From NCBI GenBank assembly GCA_032718865.1, contig JALUTQ010000007.1:1984001-2048000 (forward strand): a stretch of 64,000 nt of DNA. Direction: 5' to 3'. Below the pieces are notes generated by a model, which was not told the DNA's origin, made no database searches, and saw only the letters and a program-made list of their open reading frames with translations. Within the stretch, counting starts at the first letter, position 1; every line of letters starts with the position of its first letter. Of the stretch, positions 35,173-46,581 are shown in pieces. The position numbers were made by a program, and so were the translations under genes. The DNA is from Tilletia caries. Its lineage: Eukaryota; Basidiomycota; Exobasidiomycetes; Tilletiales; Tilletiaceae.

Positions 35173-37142
35173 ATGTCGAACGCCACTGTTTCCGATGCGC
35201 TCAATACACTCGACGCCTTCCAGCTTCCGGGCGCCTCGGTCATCCTGACCTACTTCTACATCCTGGGGCACACCGGCTACATCATTATGGCATCGATTGC
35301 TCTTTGGAAGATCAAGTCACGGTATCGACTCTTCCACTTCGTTTCCGGGACCTATGGTACGACAATTGTTCCCAATTGTGAGTCCTTCAAAACCAAGAAA
35401 ACTGGCACACTTCCACCACTCACATTGCATTGCCTTTCTGTCTCCCAGCAACCGACGCGCTGTTGACGTACTCGCTATTGTTCAGCCTGATCGACCTTCC
35501 TTTCTGCGCCTATGCACTAAAATGGCAGCAGGACAGCGCGACGAGCAAACACTGGCAGCTCTTTTTCGGATGTCGATTGTGAGTCAATCAACCTCGGGAC
35601 ATTCTTTGCTGCAGCGTCGTTGGCTGAATAAATCGTCCTGTCAATAGCATACCCGTCATTCTCTTCCTCTGGTCTCTTCTGTCGGCTACAATGTGCATCT
35701 GGCCGATCGACGCCGCCAAGATGCGACTCCCATTGCTCTGGAATACCTGCCTCATACTCGTTCCGGCAGCAATGATTGGGTCGTTCATCTTCGCCGTCAA
35801 TCGAGCAGACGCGGTCTACGCATCTGCGTGGGAGCTACATGAACGCCTCAAGCGAAATATTCCTTCCAACGCCGCCAGTCTCACGAAAGCACAAACTGAG
35901 ACGTACCTCAGAATTGTCGAGCTCTACCGCAATGCTACAAAGGCGACAATCGTCTATGCTGGGGTTGGCATATGCTGGTCGTTGTTCTTCGTTCTAGGCC
36001 TCCTTGTTGTCGGGTCGCACACCATTTCTCAACTCACCACGCAGTACTTCAAGACACGGAACATGGTCAAGCAACAAAAGATGGCCAATCGCAGCTCGGC
36101 GTCGGTCGAGCTACTAGAAGCCGGCCAGAGCTCTGCTCAAAATTGTTCGGGCCCTCCAACAATGGCCTTCGCGCGGGTTTTACCTGACAAGTCCGGTTCG
36201 GTAGACGACCACAGTGGACAAGCTGTTGACGTCGAGGACAGCAGTCAAGGTCACGAAGTCAACACATCGGCGGCAAAACCAGCGTCTGCGACAACTTCTG
36301 GAGCGAACGAACATCAGCAGCATGTGGCAGTGCTACGCCAACTACGCAGCTTACTGGTGCACGCCACAGTGCAGCTATTTTGCATCTGGGGAACAAGCGC
36401 GGGCATACTCATCCTGTTCTCGGTCATCGTTGCTGTACAGAGCCAAACACTCGGGAACACGATGCGAACGGGACGTTCTTCGATCTTGAGCGCAGCCTTC
36501 CAGCCTCAAATTATCGAACAGGTGCTCTTCCACGTACTCGGCAACGTTTATCTGGGTTCCGTCCTGCACAGGATCAGGAAAGGCTCCCCAACACTACTCT
36601 TTCCAAGGCAGCAAAAACACGGAAAGGGGCGTCATTCTCGAGAAGTCGACACTTCTTTCATACAAGAACCGCAATTTGCCGACCCGGACTTCTGCTGCAA
36701 CCCGCCGATCGTCATGGTCGATGAGGTCAAAGCCGGTCCGTCCTCGCGTGCTTGCGGCGGGACAGAGGGCGACTCTGGCCGCCCCAGCAGGACCTTATGG
36801 GCTTCAAGATCCATTGAAGCTTTCAGGGTCAACTTGCGTCGAATGGGCTCCGAAAAACGGCTTGTTGTCGTTCGATCGCTCGACAACCGGCGCGCCAGTA
36901 CCGCTGGTTGCATTGTGACTCCAGAAGAAGTTGGAGTCGCATCGTTCGAAAGCGTCCCGAGACGAAGTCGTGCAACGAGCGATGTGCGTATGTCGACCCA
37001 GACACCAACTACAGGCGAATCTCCAGACTGGACTACAATGCTGCTTCTGCGTCCCGGCTCGGAAGTCCGACGAGCGAGTGCTGCATCCGCAGCGACCGAC
37101 GGACACGACTCCAATTCGAATCGACTCCGCGCTCCCACCTGA
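35173..37142 (+). CDS. Seven-helix membrane protein A (uncharacterised, receptor-like topology)
   Basis: Three exons: 35173-35377, 35449-35578 and 35648-37142, coding for 609 aa. I see seven hydrophobic spans: 'SVILTYFYILGHTGYIIMAS', 'LLTYSLLFSLIDLPFCAYAL', 'IPVILFLWSLLSATMCIWPI', 'LLWNTCLILVPAAMIGSFIF', 'IVYAGVGICWSLFFVLGLLV', 'QLFCIWGTSAGILILFSVIV' and a weaker 'IIEQVLFHVLGNVYLGSVL'. A long loop (about 100 residues, rich in Ser, Ala and Gln) separates helices 5 and 6, and a long polar tail follows helix 7. This is the layout of a GPCR with a large third intracellular loop, but I recognise no Ste2, Ste3, Gpr1 or rhodopsin motif. Protein B (39558-41834) has the same plan and a similar helix 4-5 segment, so the two are probably tandem paralogues. 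No function is assigned. Confidence 0.8.
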
Positions 37143-39557
37143 GGATTCCATCTTTGCCAATTGCACTTCCTTTTTTCTCTTCGACCGCCTTCTATCTGGC
37201 AGACACCTTCTGACTGAGCGGCCTACGACTCCCCTGGTCAACATTGAGGCGCGAATGACACTACATATACCTTTTACGAAACACGAACCTCACACATACA
37301 TCAACGTCACACATACATACACGAACCACGAACAGCACGTTCGAGAAGCCCTCGAAACGATTTCAATTCTCACACCTCCCACTCGTTTGCATGCGAAAAC
37401 AGTTCGAGGTTATCCAGGGTCTCGACCTGGAGTCGAACAGGACTCATAGAAATACAGATAGATTCCTTCAGTTCCCTTTCTCCCGAAAATCGTTGCTGGA
37501 AACTGCAGCGTATACGCAGTCTCTTGCACTCGTCTTGTCTCTCGTCTCTCCGTCATGGATGCGTCGTCCGTTCGTGCTTCTCGTGCGTTCCAAACGGCTC
37601 GCTGCTCAGGAGGAACGACGGCGCCCAGTCTGATGATGATGAGGAAACCTGACGCCTTGGTATCACGTTGTAGTCGAGAACCCAGTCGAGGGTAGGATTC
37701 TCGCCGAGGAAATAGAGTGGTTGCTAGAGAAGTGTGTGAGAGTGAACGAGAGAACGTAGCAGGCAAGGCAAACGAGGTGGATAGAGTGTATTGGGCAGAG
37801 CGGCGGGTAGATGATGGTTGTTAGATACAAAACGTCGTCTGGAAGAGGGGCGAAGACAGGAAGACGTGGAAATGAGAAGGCGCAATGGCCGAGCCTCGAG
37901 ACAGTGGAAGGTCGTAGAAGGACATAGAGCGGGATCAGAGCGGTGTCTGCTCATTGATGGAAGGGAAACGCGTAGCAAGGTAAGGAAAAGGGAAGGGAAA
38001 AGAGGATGGTGATAGAGGGCAAAAAGGGAGTCAATGTTCGTGGCACAGGCCAGCTCCACTCAGTTTACCACAACGTACTGGGCACGGGCTGTGGGAAAAG
38101 CCAGCCCGTGCCCTCGTGCGCACGACCCACGATTCATTATTCATTATTCATTGCTTGGACCACGTCACCACTCACGGCGTCCTCCAAGTATTACCAACTC
38201 GCCCCAACATGTTCCAGAACTCAGAAGGGCCAAAGCAGAAGCGTTTCAACGCCGCACTCATCGTCTCGTCAGCGGCACTGAACGATGACAGCAGCGCGTG
38301 GTCGGCGACTCATAAAACTGGTCGCGTGAGGTTGACAAACCGTTCGCGGGGAACGAATCATCAAGGGGCTCGCCTACGCGCCTACGCGCCGACGAAATAA
38401 AGGCAGACCGCAGATATATAATATGTGTGCTCTCACACCAGCCTGTGGGGTCTCAGATCACAGTTCCAGCATGCAGTCGTGCGTACGTGCTTATTCAGGC
38501 TCCAGGCTTTTTTTTACCCGCTGAGGCTCAGACTCAGACTGACCGCCGTTGCGCCGGTTGAGTAGTAGCGTTGAAGCGTTGAAGCGTTGAAGCGTTGAAG
38601 TTCCTATCTGGCTGACTACCGCTGACCCTCTGTCCGATTTGGTTGCAGAAACACCTTCACCGTCTCCGAAAGTCCGAAGCAGGTCCGCTCTATCTCGCTA
38701 TCTCTGCGACAATAATCTTTTATTGTTCGGGCGGCAGAACAGGACCTACTCACGTTCAGCGTTCAGCGCTCAGCGCTTCTCAGAGAGCAGGCGCCCGACA
38801 TAGTGGTTGGTCAAGTTATCACAGGGCGGTAGTGACTGGCGACTACTGGCGACCTGCTTAAAACTGTTCAGCGTTCAGGCGGAACATACGACTTACGTAT
38901 GCCCAATAATAATATTGCCCTCCCCCAGGCGGGCGGTCCCGCTGCCTTTGTGCACTTTGTTCCTAACCAAGTGACATTTACATACATAGCACTGTGCCCG
39001 ACACCCGAGATCAATCTGTGTCTCTTCTCGCTCTATCTTCTCCGCCTCCTTTTTACATACCTCTTTTCGATCAGCTTATTTCTTTCCCGAATCCACTCCG
39101 AGTCGATAAAGTGACCAACCTGCTTATAGCAGGCGTAGGGATCGTTCCGGTGGGAGCCGCCCTTCCCTCCCCCCTGCAAGGCTGCAACCAACGTAGGGAT
39201 CTCTTCCTGCATCTATCACCTATCGCTCGTCGTCCACCAGGCAGCAAGCGTTAACCCATCGACCGTTTTGCATACACTACCGTATCCGCTTGCGCTTGGG
39301 CAGCGGGTCTCAACTTTCAGCTGCCTGTACTGCATAGTTCAATCTGCGTCTGCCCGGTCACGCACCTTCCTTCCCTCTTCTCAACATTCCCCTCATAGCA
39401 GTGCTCAAGGCCTTCCTATAACGGTGCTCGAAAAGCAGGCGATTTCGCTCGGGCAGGCTCCGTTCGGTCTATCCCCCGACCGAATCGGTATCTTACAGCC
39501 AAGAAATCGCAACCGCGGCCATTCACTACTTCGACAAACGAAGACTAGTGATTCGCC
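37143..39557. other. Intergenic region between the two seven-helix genes
   Basis: About 2.4 kb without a supported gene. There is a tandem run of the 9-mer GTTGAAGCG at about 38569-38599 and repeated GTTCAGCG units at 38752-38780. A region at 37720-38030 is purine-rich on the plus strand. The last 500 bp before 39558 is pyrimidine-rich and likely promoter and leader of protein B. A stretch near 37400-37445 faintly resembles a tRNA T arm but does not fold as a tRNA. Confidence 0.5.
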
Positions 39558-41834
39558 ATGACGACGGCTGTCGACCCCTCCATACCACCCCTGCCTGCGT
39601 ACGCGACAGCCTCGCTCCCCCAGTTTTCAGATTTCATCGAGCTATTTGTGCATCATGCACTCCCTCATGCATATGTTGGCCTTGTCATTCTGTATGCCAG
39701 TGAGTTCACCATAAGTTGCCTTCGCAGTCTGCATTTTTCTGCCCATACTCAGCTCACCACCTCCCCTTTACCTCTCTACTGTCGTCAGGCTTGCACGCAG
39801 TGTTTTTCGTATTATGCATTCCTATCTTTGGCAAACAATTCAAAAGTGGCCGGTATGTACGCCAGAACCAGCAGCGGCATAGCGGCACTCCACAGGCAGT
39901 GGAACATTCACGAACTGACTTCCCAACCTCCTTCGGTCACGGACACCAGCTTCTGGCTCCTCAGACTCGTACCAGCTCAGCGCGGCCGCATCATAGTACC
40001 CAATCACCTGGACGCCTCAGCAACTCTTATCGGTGCATATACTTTGTACGACGTAGGCTACTGCATCAAGTTAATACTGTGCTACTATCAACGCTCTGGC
40101 CAGCACAATCTTCCAGCATTGCTCTGTGAGTTTACTTTCTCCCGTCGCTGGTCTCGGCGTAGCGTTTGGAGAAATCAAAAGTATCTGACCCACTTACTTT
40201 GCGCAGGCTTACGGTTCATAATCCTGACGACGATTGGGTGGATCTTCCTCCTCGGATTCTTTCTTGTCAAGGTACCCCCGGCTTCTTTTAAGGTACCGGC
40301 ATATGTCTGGAACGTAGGGTGAGTTCGGTGGTATCCTTAGCAACCGCCGAATAGCGTCTCACCATTCCTATGCGTTCCCAGAATCTTCGCAATTCCTTTT
40401 GGGATACATCTCGGCTCCCTATTTCTCCTGATCAAGGCCACCAACCACTGGAATGCCTATTGGGATCTTTACCTGCAGTTGCGCCCCAGCATCAAGCAGG
40501 CACTTGCAAGCGGAGCGCAAGTGCCGTCAGAAGCGCAGATCGACGTCGCCCGACGCATGCTCGGCGTGGAGATGGCGGGGTATTCCAAGTTTGTGTTCTA
40601 CTGGGCGATTCCTTACTTCGTTTGGACAGCGCTGTTCGCCACAGCCATTTTGGTGGTCACTTTCAGCATCCTAGTCACTCAGTGAGTCCAGCTAGGCAAC
40701 GTTGTCGGCCCATAGCCAGGGCGGTCGAAGCGGAACAGGCACAGAGGGAGCGAAAAACTGACATACGCCTTGACTTCCAGCTGGCAAGAAGTTCGGACCG
40801 TAGAGGAACTGCCGATGCAGACAGGCAGGTCACTGGCTCCCACTCAACCAGGACAACAGACACTGAAATCCATGACGGCAAGTGCCGGGATCCGAAAGTG
40901 GATAAAGGACGTCCCGGATCGCAAGGAAGATCAAATGCAGAGCTCGTTTGCTACCAACACGACGATGACCGACACATCCAGCAACGGCGCCTTGGCCGAA
41001 CAATCCACTTCGGAACTCAAGCATCACTTATCAATATCTCAATTGATCAAGTATGGCCTTGGTCTCCGGCCACTCGCCAAGGACGCATACAACGATCCCA
41101 CAAGAGGATTTAGCGAGCGAGAAGCCCGGGCGGGCCTGCGCTCCCTTTTGAGGCACACAGCGTTGCAGGGCACCTGTATTTTCATCATTGCACTGTCGCA
41201 GATTGGCGCCTCCTTGATCATGACCCACCGTTCGTTCTTGCAACCGCTTTACACCGGACAGGTTCCCCATTGGGGTGTCGAGTGGATCATGCTGGCGAGC
41301 ACCCTCCGTCTCCTCGAGTTCTACGGCGCTGCGACTCCGGGTTTCTTCCTGATTGGCAGTATCTTGAAACGTCAGATGATGGCTATCAAGCTCTCCAAGG
41401 CGAGAGCCCAGGAGGGGATCGCTCCCGTACAAACCCATCGGACCGGAGATGACCTCCAGTTGTCTGCACCCGGACCCTCCGTCTCACAGCAGTGGTCACA
41501 GCACCATAGGTCGGTCCGCAACCCGCCTGCGAACTTCGTCGAGGAGGAGAGCGACGAGGAAATGCACGACGATAAGGAGGAAGCTATGCAACGGTTGGGA
41601 AGCTTCAAGAGCAACTATCCTGGGTCACCTTCTCACCCGGATCTCGGCAGCGACGCCGCGAAGGATCATTTGTTCGCCGATCACCACCAGCAGCAGGATC
41701 CCGAGATCAGAATAGACCTCACCCCGGCCTCGCCGTCGCGGCTCCAATCCAGATATCAGACGATCCGAGACGACTTGGAAGACGACTCTGTCGTCGGTGA
41801 TGGATCAACGATGCTATGGCAGCCTTCAACATGA
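39558..41834 (+). CDS. Seven-helix membrane protein B (uncharacterised, receptor-like topology)
   Basis: Exons read as 39558-39699, 39801-39852, 39896-40125, 40207-40318, 40382-40681 and 40781-41834, coding for 629 aa. The second intron is only 43 nt and is the least certain junction. Seven hydrophobic spans: 'HAYVGLVILYAMFFVLCIPI', 'ATLIGAYTLYDVGYCIKLIL', 'FIILTTIGWIFLLGFFLVKV', 'GIFAIPFGIHLGSLFLLIKA', 'FVFYWAIPYFVWTALFATAI', 'LQGTCIFIIALSQIGASLIM' and 'WIMLASTLRLLEFYGAATPG'. The helix 4-5 loop starts 'WDLYLQLRPSIKQAL', which parallels 'WELHERLKRNIPS' in protein A. The helix 5-6 loop is about 120 residues and the C-terminal tail about 150 residues, acidic and Ser-rich. Same topology as protein A but low identity; old tandem duplication is inferred. 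Function unknown. Confidence 0.75.
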
Positions 41835-42253
41835 CCCAAGAACAAAACGTCTCGAACACTTAATTGCACGCGCTATACATAAGCCTATCCCGCGATCACG
41901 CTTGCACTCTGTATGTACTTTTAACAAAGCTTCGCAAATGCTTTGCAAGGAAACATTGGTCATCGGCTTCTTGACCCTCGTAGATGCTCAGATGACCGAC
42001 AGAAAAAACAGATGTATTCGTATCTGGAAGTTAATTCGTGAGAGACAGACGTGATGGTAATTCTTGTTCGGGCGAGAGTCGTGAAGTTGAGCGGAAGCAT
42101 CGTTGGTGGGATAAGCCACTGTGGACGCTGCGGGCTGCGATTGACTTGTGCGAGGTCGGGACTCAAGAGGAGGGCGTAGGGAGATGAGGGTATATTGTCT
42201 GAGCTGTGCCGCGACCGGTTCTGCAGGCGGAGAAGTATGTACGACGCGTCCCG
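41835..42253. other. Intergenic, tail-to-tail between protein B and the MARVEL gene
   Basis: About 420 bp of 3' flanks. No gene or repeat recognised. Confidence 0.5.
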
Positions 42254-43255
42254 TCAGATCTGGTTTTCTGGCTTATGGGCCACAATTTCAGCAGTGGGCG
42301 CTGCGCCGTCGGTGGGCTGAGTACCGAGCGGCGACACGGACCAACCGGTCGGGGCCTGGGGGCCTGGCGCTTGAGGCATAGCGGTAGGGTCCGATGCAGG
42401 CTGCTGGCCGTAATACGACTGTTGGGCATATGCCTGAGCGGGATCGTACGAGGCCGGCTGGCTTTGCTGCTGGCCCTCGGGAGCTCCGTGGGCGCCCGCG
42501 AACGCGGACGGTGGGGCTTGGTCAGGCTCCACGTTAGCATTGTGTGCACCGCTGGGCGGGACAGTGGCATCGTGGTTCGCTTGAGTGGAAGAAGGAACAG
42601 GAGCGGGAGACACGCCGACAGGCTCCTGCTGGGGCGCTTGAGCCTTCTCGACGTCAGTAGTTTTCTTGTTCTTGCGGAGACGGTTCAGGGAAAAGCCTGA
42701 GTGCCCAGTCGCGTCAGCGTGATCGGCCGGAGGCTTGACCACAAGAAGGACGGCAAGGACGAGGAGGGCGAGGAGAGTGAGCCAGCCGAGCCAGGCGAAC
42801 GCCACGGTGGCCTTGAGGGTGTTGCAGACGCTAGCCTCACAGTCGCTGTAGTTGAAAATGTCAAAGCCGTGCGAGTACGCGGCCGCACCGGCGAGCCAGA
42901 GGATGAAGAGGACGGCAATGATGGGCAAGACAATCAGCGGAGCCAGGGTTCGACCCGTCGCGTACCAGATCGCCAGGCCTGTGGCGAGGAAGAAGGTGAG
43001 AAAGCCATCGAAGGCGAGCAGACCGGCTCCATTGTAGAAGTTCTTCCAGTCGGTGTATCGCGTCGGGCCATCGGCCAGCAGTGTGGCCGTCTTAGTGGCG
43101 ACACCGGCCAAGATGAGTGACCACAGTGCCAGCACGCCGAAGAGTGCTACCACTGGATTGAAAGAACGGGCGCGAGCTTCAGCAACCTCGACAGCACCAC
43201 AAAAATTGCAGAACAAAGGGAACACAAACTCACAGATGGTGGTGTACAGCGACAT
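42254..43255 (-). CDS. MARVEL-domain four-helix membrane protein
   Basis: A single exon of 333 codons. Four hydrophobic spans: 'NPVVALFGVLALWSLILAGV', 'GAGLLAFDGFLTFFLATGLA', 'LIVLPIIAVLFILWLAGAAA' and 'AWLGWLTLLALLVLAVLLVV'. The loop between spans 3 and 4 has two Cys ('NYSDCEASVCNTLKA'), as is common in fungal MARVEL proteins. The tail of about 140 residues is Pro/Gln/Ala-rich and probably disordered. MARVEL proteins organise membrane domains or vesicle traffic at the plasma membrane. The precise role of this one is unknown. Confidence 0.82.
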   Translation of the reverse strand: MSLYTTICEFVFPLFCNFCGAVEVAEARARSFNPVVALFGVLALWSLILAGVATKTATLLADGPTRYTDWKNFYNGAGLLAFDGFLTFFLATGLAIWYATGRTLAPLIVLPIIAVLFILWLAGAAAYSHGFDIFNYSDCEASVCNTLKATVAFAWLGWLTLLALLVLAVLLVVKPPADHADATGHSGFSLNRLRKNKKTTDVEKAQAPQQEPVGVSPAPVPSSTQANHDATVPPSGAHNANVEPDQAPPSAFAGAHGAPEGQQQSQPASYDPAQAYAQQSYYGQQPASDPTAMPQAPGPQAPTGWSVSPLGTQPTDGAAPTAEIVAHKPENQI

Positions 43256-44309
43256 TATTATCGGGTTGAGGCAGCAGGGACTGGTAACGTATCCTGGTGG
43301 TTGCGCTTCGCGTCAGTGCAATGCTGGAACCGATTCGCTTGATTGGATAAGTATATCAAGTGTGTTCCTGGTGCGTGCGTAACAGGAGCGACTGGAGAAG
43401 ATATGACAAAGAGAGAGGGAGCAAGCAGGGGGAGAGAAGAAAAGTTGAGCCTCGAGACAAACGGCGCTGCTTTATAGCCCTTTGCGGCCAGCGCTCCCCT
43501 GCCGTATGCAGCGCAGAGCGAATAGCGAAGAAAAAACTTTCTGTGAGCAGCGAGCAGCATGGGCCTGTGCAGAACGATGCATGCGAGTCTTGGCTGTGTG
43601 TATCGTTAGTCCAAAACCGGGACAATAACGCGACAGTCGCAGGTGAGTGGGCGCAGGCGGAGGCGCTGTGCGCAAGCCGCAAGATCGATCAAGCGCATCA
43701 AGCAGGAACAAGTCAGTACAGTGTGAAGCTGTGAACGTTGTGAACTGTATGTATGTGAAAATGTACTCGCGTACTCGTGCGGTTAGCGCCGAAGTCACGA
43801 GGTTCGAAGGAGTGGGTGATGATCGATGATCGGTGATATCTAACCACAAGGAATTGCAGCATGCAGAATGATGCTGAAACATGCTGCGCTTGCGGTCTTG
43901 CGGACAGCGGAACGCGGAAAGGGCGACGAGGCGGTGAGGAGGCGCGGGTAGCAGCACAACCCAGGAGGCAGGTGGTAAGAAGTATAGGACGTGGACGAGG
44001 CGGAGGAAGACGAGCGGGAGAGAAGGAGGAGGAGGCGTTCAGTTTGCATTACGGCTCTTGCGGCAAGCGACGGAGTCCACCCGCTGACCCGCTGCTCCCT
44101 TGGGCGCCTGGGCCTTGACTCGATCACTGCTCGACCTCGCCAGTCGGCCGTCAAGGCACCTCTCTCATCTTCCTCCCTCTCTCTCTCCCAGGTCAGACTG
44201 CATCAACCATCATCTCAGATAGGACTGACCCCCTAACTTGAGGTGGATAGGACACTTGACAGCCCACCGTAAGCAAACAGCAACCTGAGCAACCCCAGTC
44301 CCCGCAGCC
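43256..44309. other. MARVEL gene upstream region and LINE 5' leader
   Basis: About 1 kb. The left part is the promoter of the minus-strand MARVEL gene. The LINE 5' end must lie in the right part, but no target-site duplication was found to place it. Confidence 0.5.
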
Positions 44310-46571
44310 ATGCTGCCCCTCGACGACGACAGTCCCGTCGCGTTGAGAACGCGCAGCCGCTCCTCCACCAGGGAGCCCGACAGCCCCACCAGCCCATCTC
44401 ACCACCCTCCACCTCACCAACAGCGCTCCACCACTCCGCGCCGCTCACGGGCAAACTCACTCCCGAGCTCCCCCGTAGCGGACCTTCAAGACCGACGCCA
44501 AGCCCTGCGCACGACATCGGCAGCGGCGGACTACGAGGAGGAATCGGTGGACGAGGAGGAGGAGGAAGAGAATCCGGGCACGGACCCGTCGACCCAAGCT
44601 CTTCGGGAGCTGGCAACACACCTTCGCGACATCCTCAAGGTCGTGGAAGGCGCCATCCCCTCCGAAGAGCTGAGCCAGAGGTGGCGACCCCTCAAAGGAA
44701 CCGACCTCAACAAGATCCGGGCCAGCGCGCAACGCGGCCTCGCAATTCTGGAATTCAGTCGCCCGAGCGACCTCCAAGCCCCCCGACAAGCGCGCCAGCA
44801 ACAGGCGCAGCAAACCCCAGAAGCAGGCGCAGGCGACATCGATCGCCTCGTCGCCGCCACGAACAAGATGCAGGACGACATCAAGATCCTAACGGAAGCG
44901 TTATTGTCTCGCCCCTCGTACGCCCAAGCTGCAAAGCAGGGAACTCTGCAGCAGCAGCAGCAGCAGCAAACGAACACAAACCAGAAGCACGGCATAGTTC
45001 CGCCACCACATCACCCAGAGCACCGAATCACCATTAAGGATCTTCCCGGAGTAGATCCCCGGAGCCCGGACTCCGGGGCGGCGCTCCGCTCAGCTCCGTC
45101 TGAGCTCTGGCCAGCTCCGCGCTCCGCAAAATTTCTGGTGATCAGCTGGAGAGCACTCCGTGCTCCGTCGAAGTTGCCGTTGCACGCAAGAATCTACTCC
45201 GTGCTCCGTACATTTTTCACAGGCGGACTCCGTGCTCCGCAAAATAGCTCCGCGGACTCCGGGGTACTCCGGGGTGTCATGAAATGAGTCCAACATGGGC
45301 TCAGGAGAAGGTCAAATCTTATTGAAACAGTTCAATCGCAGCTTTAGAAGTCTATATCATTTCTTTCCAAGGGTTTACTGCCCCATAAAAGCTGAAATAC
45401 ACAGTATTTCGACCTGATTCGGCCGAGAAATCCCTCAAAAACCGGTCACGTGACTCAGTTTTGGCCATCACGTGACCCACTTTGCCATCCCCGGAGCTCC
45501 GACGGACTACGGGGTCTGCTCCGTGCTCCGGGGCTTTTTTGACAATGCCAGCAAACTCACTCCGTGCTCCGGGGCGTTGCAGTCATACCTTCGCGGAGTA
45601 GCTCCGCAAATCCAAAGCTGATAAAAAGTGCTCAAATCTCGCTCCGTGCTCCGTACCCGTGCAGAGCGTCCCCCGGAGTCCGCGGAGCTCCGGGGAATGC
45701 TACTCCGGGGCCTACTCCGGGAAGATCCTTACTCCCCATCGTCAAGATGCACCATCGGGTTGTGCTCAACACCCAGAACCTCAACCCGCAGCATCCCGCG
45801 AAGATCTCGACTCAGGACCAGCTCCTGAATCGGGTATCCGGCCCGATACAGACGGCTATTGGGAAGCGCCCGCTCTCCGTCGACCGCCTGCGGAGCGGAG
45901 ACGTGGCGATCAACCTAGCCAACCACAAAGAAGTCGAGGCCCTCCTCCAGGCCGACGACAAGTGGATCAGTTCGGCCTTCTTCAGCCACCACACGCTGCC
46001 AATGTTGCGTCGTCAGGACTTCTCCTGCACACGCAGCTTGGTAGTTCATGGTGTGCCTTTTAAGCTCGGCGACGACAAGGATCTCCGCACCGAGCTCGAC
46101 AGCAAGAACGACGTGAAGATCTCCAAGAGCCGATGGCTCACCAGCGAGGCATCTCGCAAAGCTGGCGCTCGTCAACACGGCTCGGTCATCATCACGGTCG
46201 AGGACGCGTCGGAGAGGTCCAGGTTGCTCAAGAGGGGAGTCGTCAGTTGCCAGAATAGGCACTTGAACGTCGTCCCCTATTCACCCAAGCAGCGCCTGCA
46301 GCAATGCAGCAACTGCCAACAGTACGGCCACGTCAAGCGCCATTGTACGAAGAAACCACGTTGCCGCACCTGTTCGGGTCGGCACAGCACATCTGAGCAC
46401 CCACCATGCGACCAATGCACGGTGATGCCAGACGACGGAGATGCAGAGAGATGCAGACACGAAGAACCCCGCTGCAGCAACTGCAAGGGAACACACACCG
46501 CAAACAGTGAAGACTGTGAGCACCGCAGGGCGTGGCGCGAAGCGTATGCCCGGGCGGCTGACCGATCTTGA
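44310..46571 (+). pseudogene. LINE ORF1 (Gag-like, CCHC zinc knuckles), split by a MITE
   Basis: Parts 44310-45034 and 45740-46571 sum to 1,557 nt, exactly 519 codons, with the phase preserved across the insertion. The first part is Ser/Arg-rich at its start, has an acidic run ('SVDEEEEEEN') and a Gln run. The second has an RRM-like region ('VVHGVPFKLGDD', 'SVIITVEDASERSRLLKRG') and then Cys/His knuckles: 'CSNCQQYGHVKRHC', 'CRTCSGRHSTSEHPPC' and 'CSNCKGTHTANSEDC'. ORF1 proteins of this group bind the element RNA. The insertion adds stop codons, so the protein is now truncated. Confidence 0.88.
45035..45731. mobile_element. 697-bp hAT-like MITE in LINE ORF1
   Basis: Perfect 20-bp inverted ends TAAGGATCTTCCCGGAGTAG, flanked by ATCACCAT (45027-45034) and CTCCCCAT (45732-45739), 6 of 8 bases matching. 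The subterminal regions are rich in CTCCGTGCTCCG and GGAGTCCG repeats, like those of the 2,780-bp element at 10350. The shared start TAAGGAT and shared repeat type point to one family with different internal sequence. The middle (about 45290-45480) is plain non-coding DNA. Confidence 0.85.
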
Positions 46572-46581
46572 GATTCTTTTT

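Noticed and set aside
37395..37450. tRNA-like stretch with TTCGACTC
   Set aside because: The T arm lacks a proper 5-bp stem and no matching D arm, anticodon arm or acceptor stem could be drawn on either strand.
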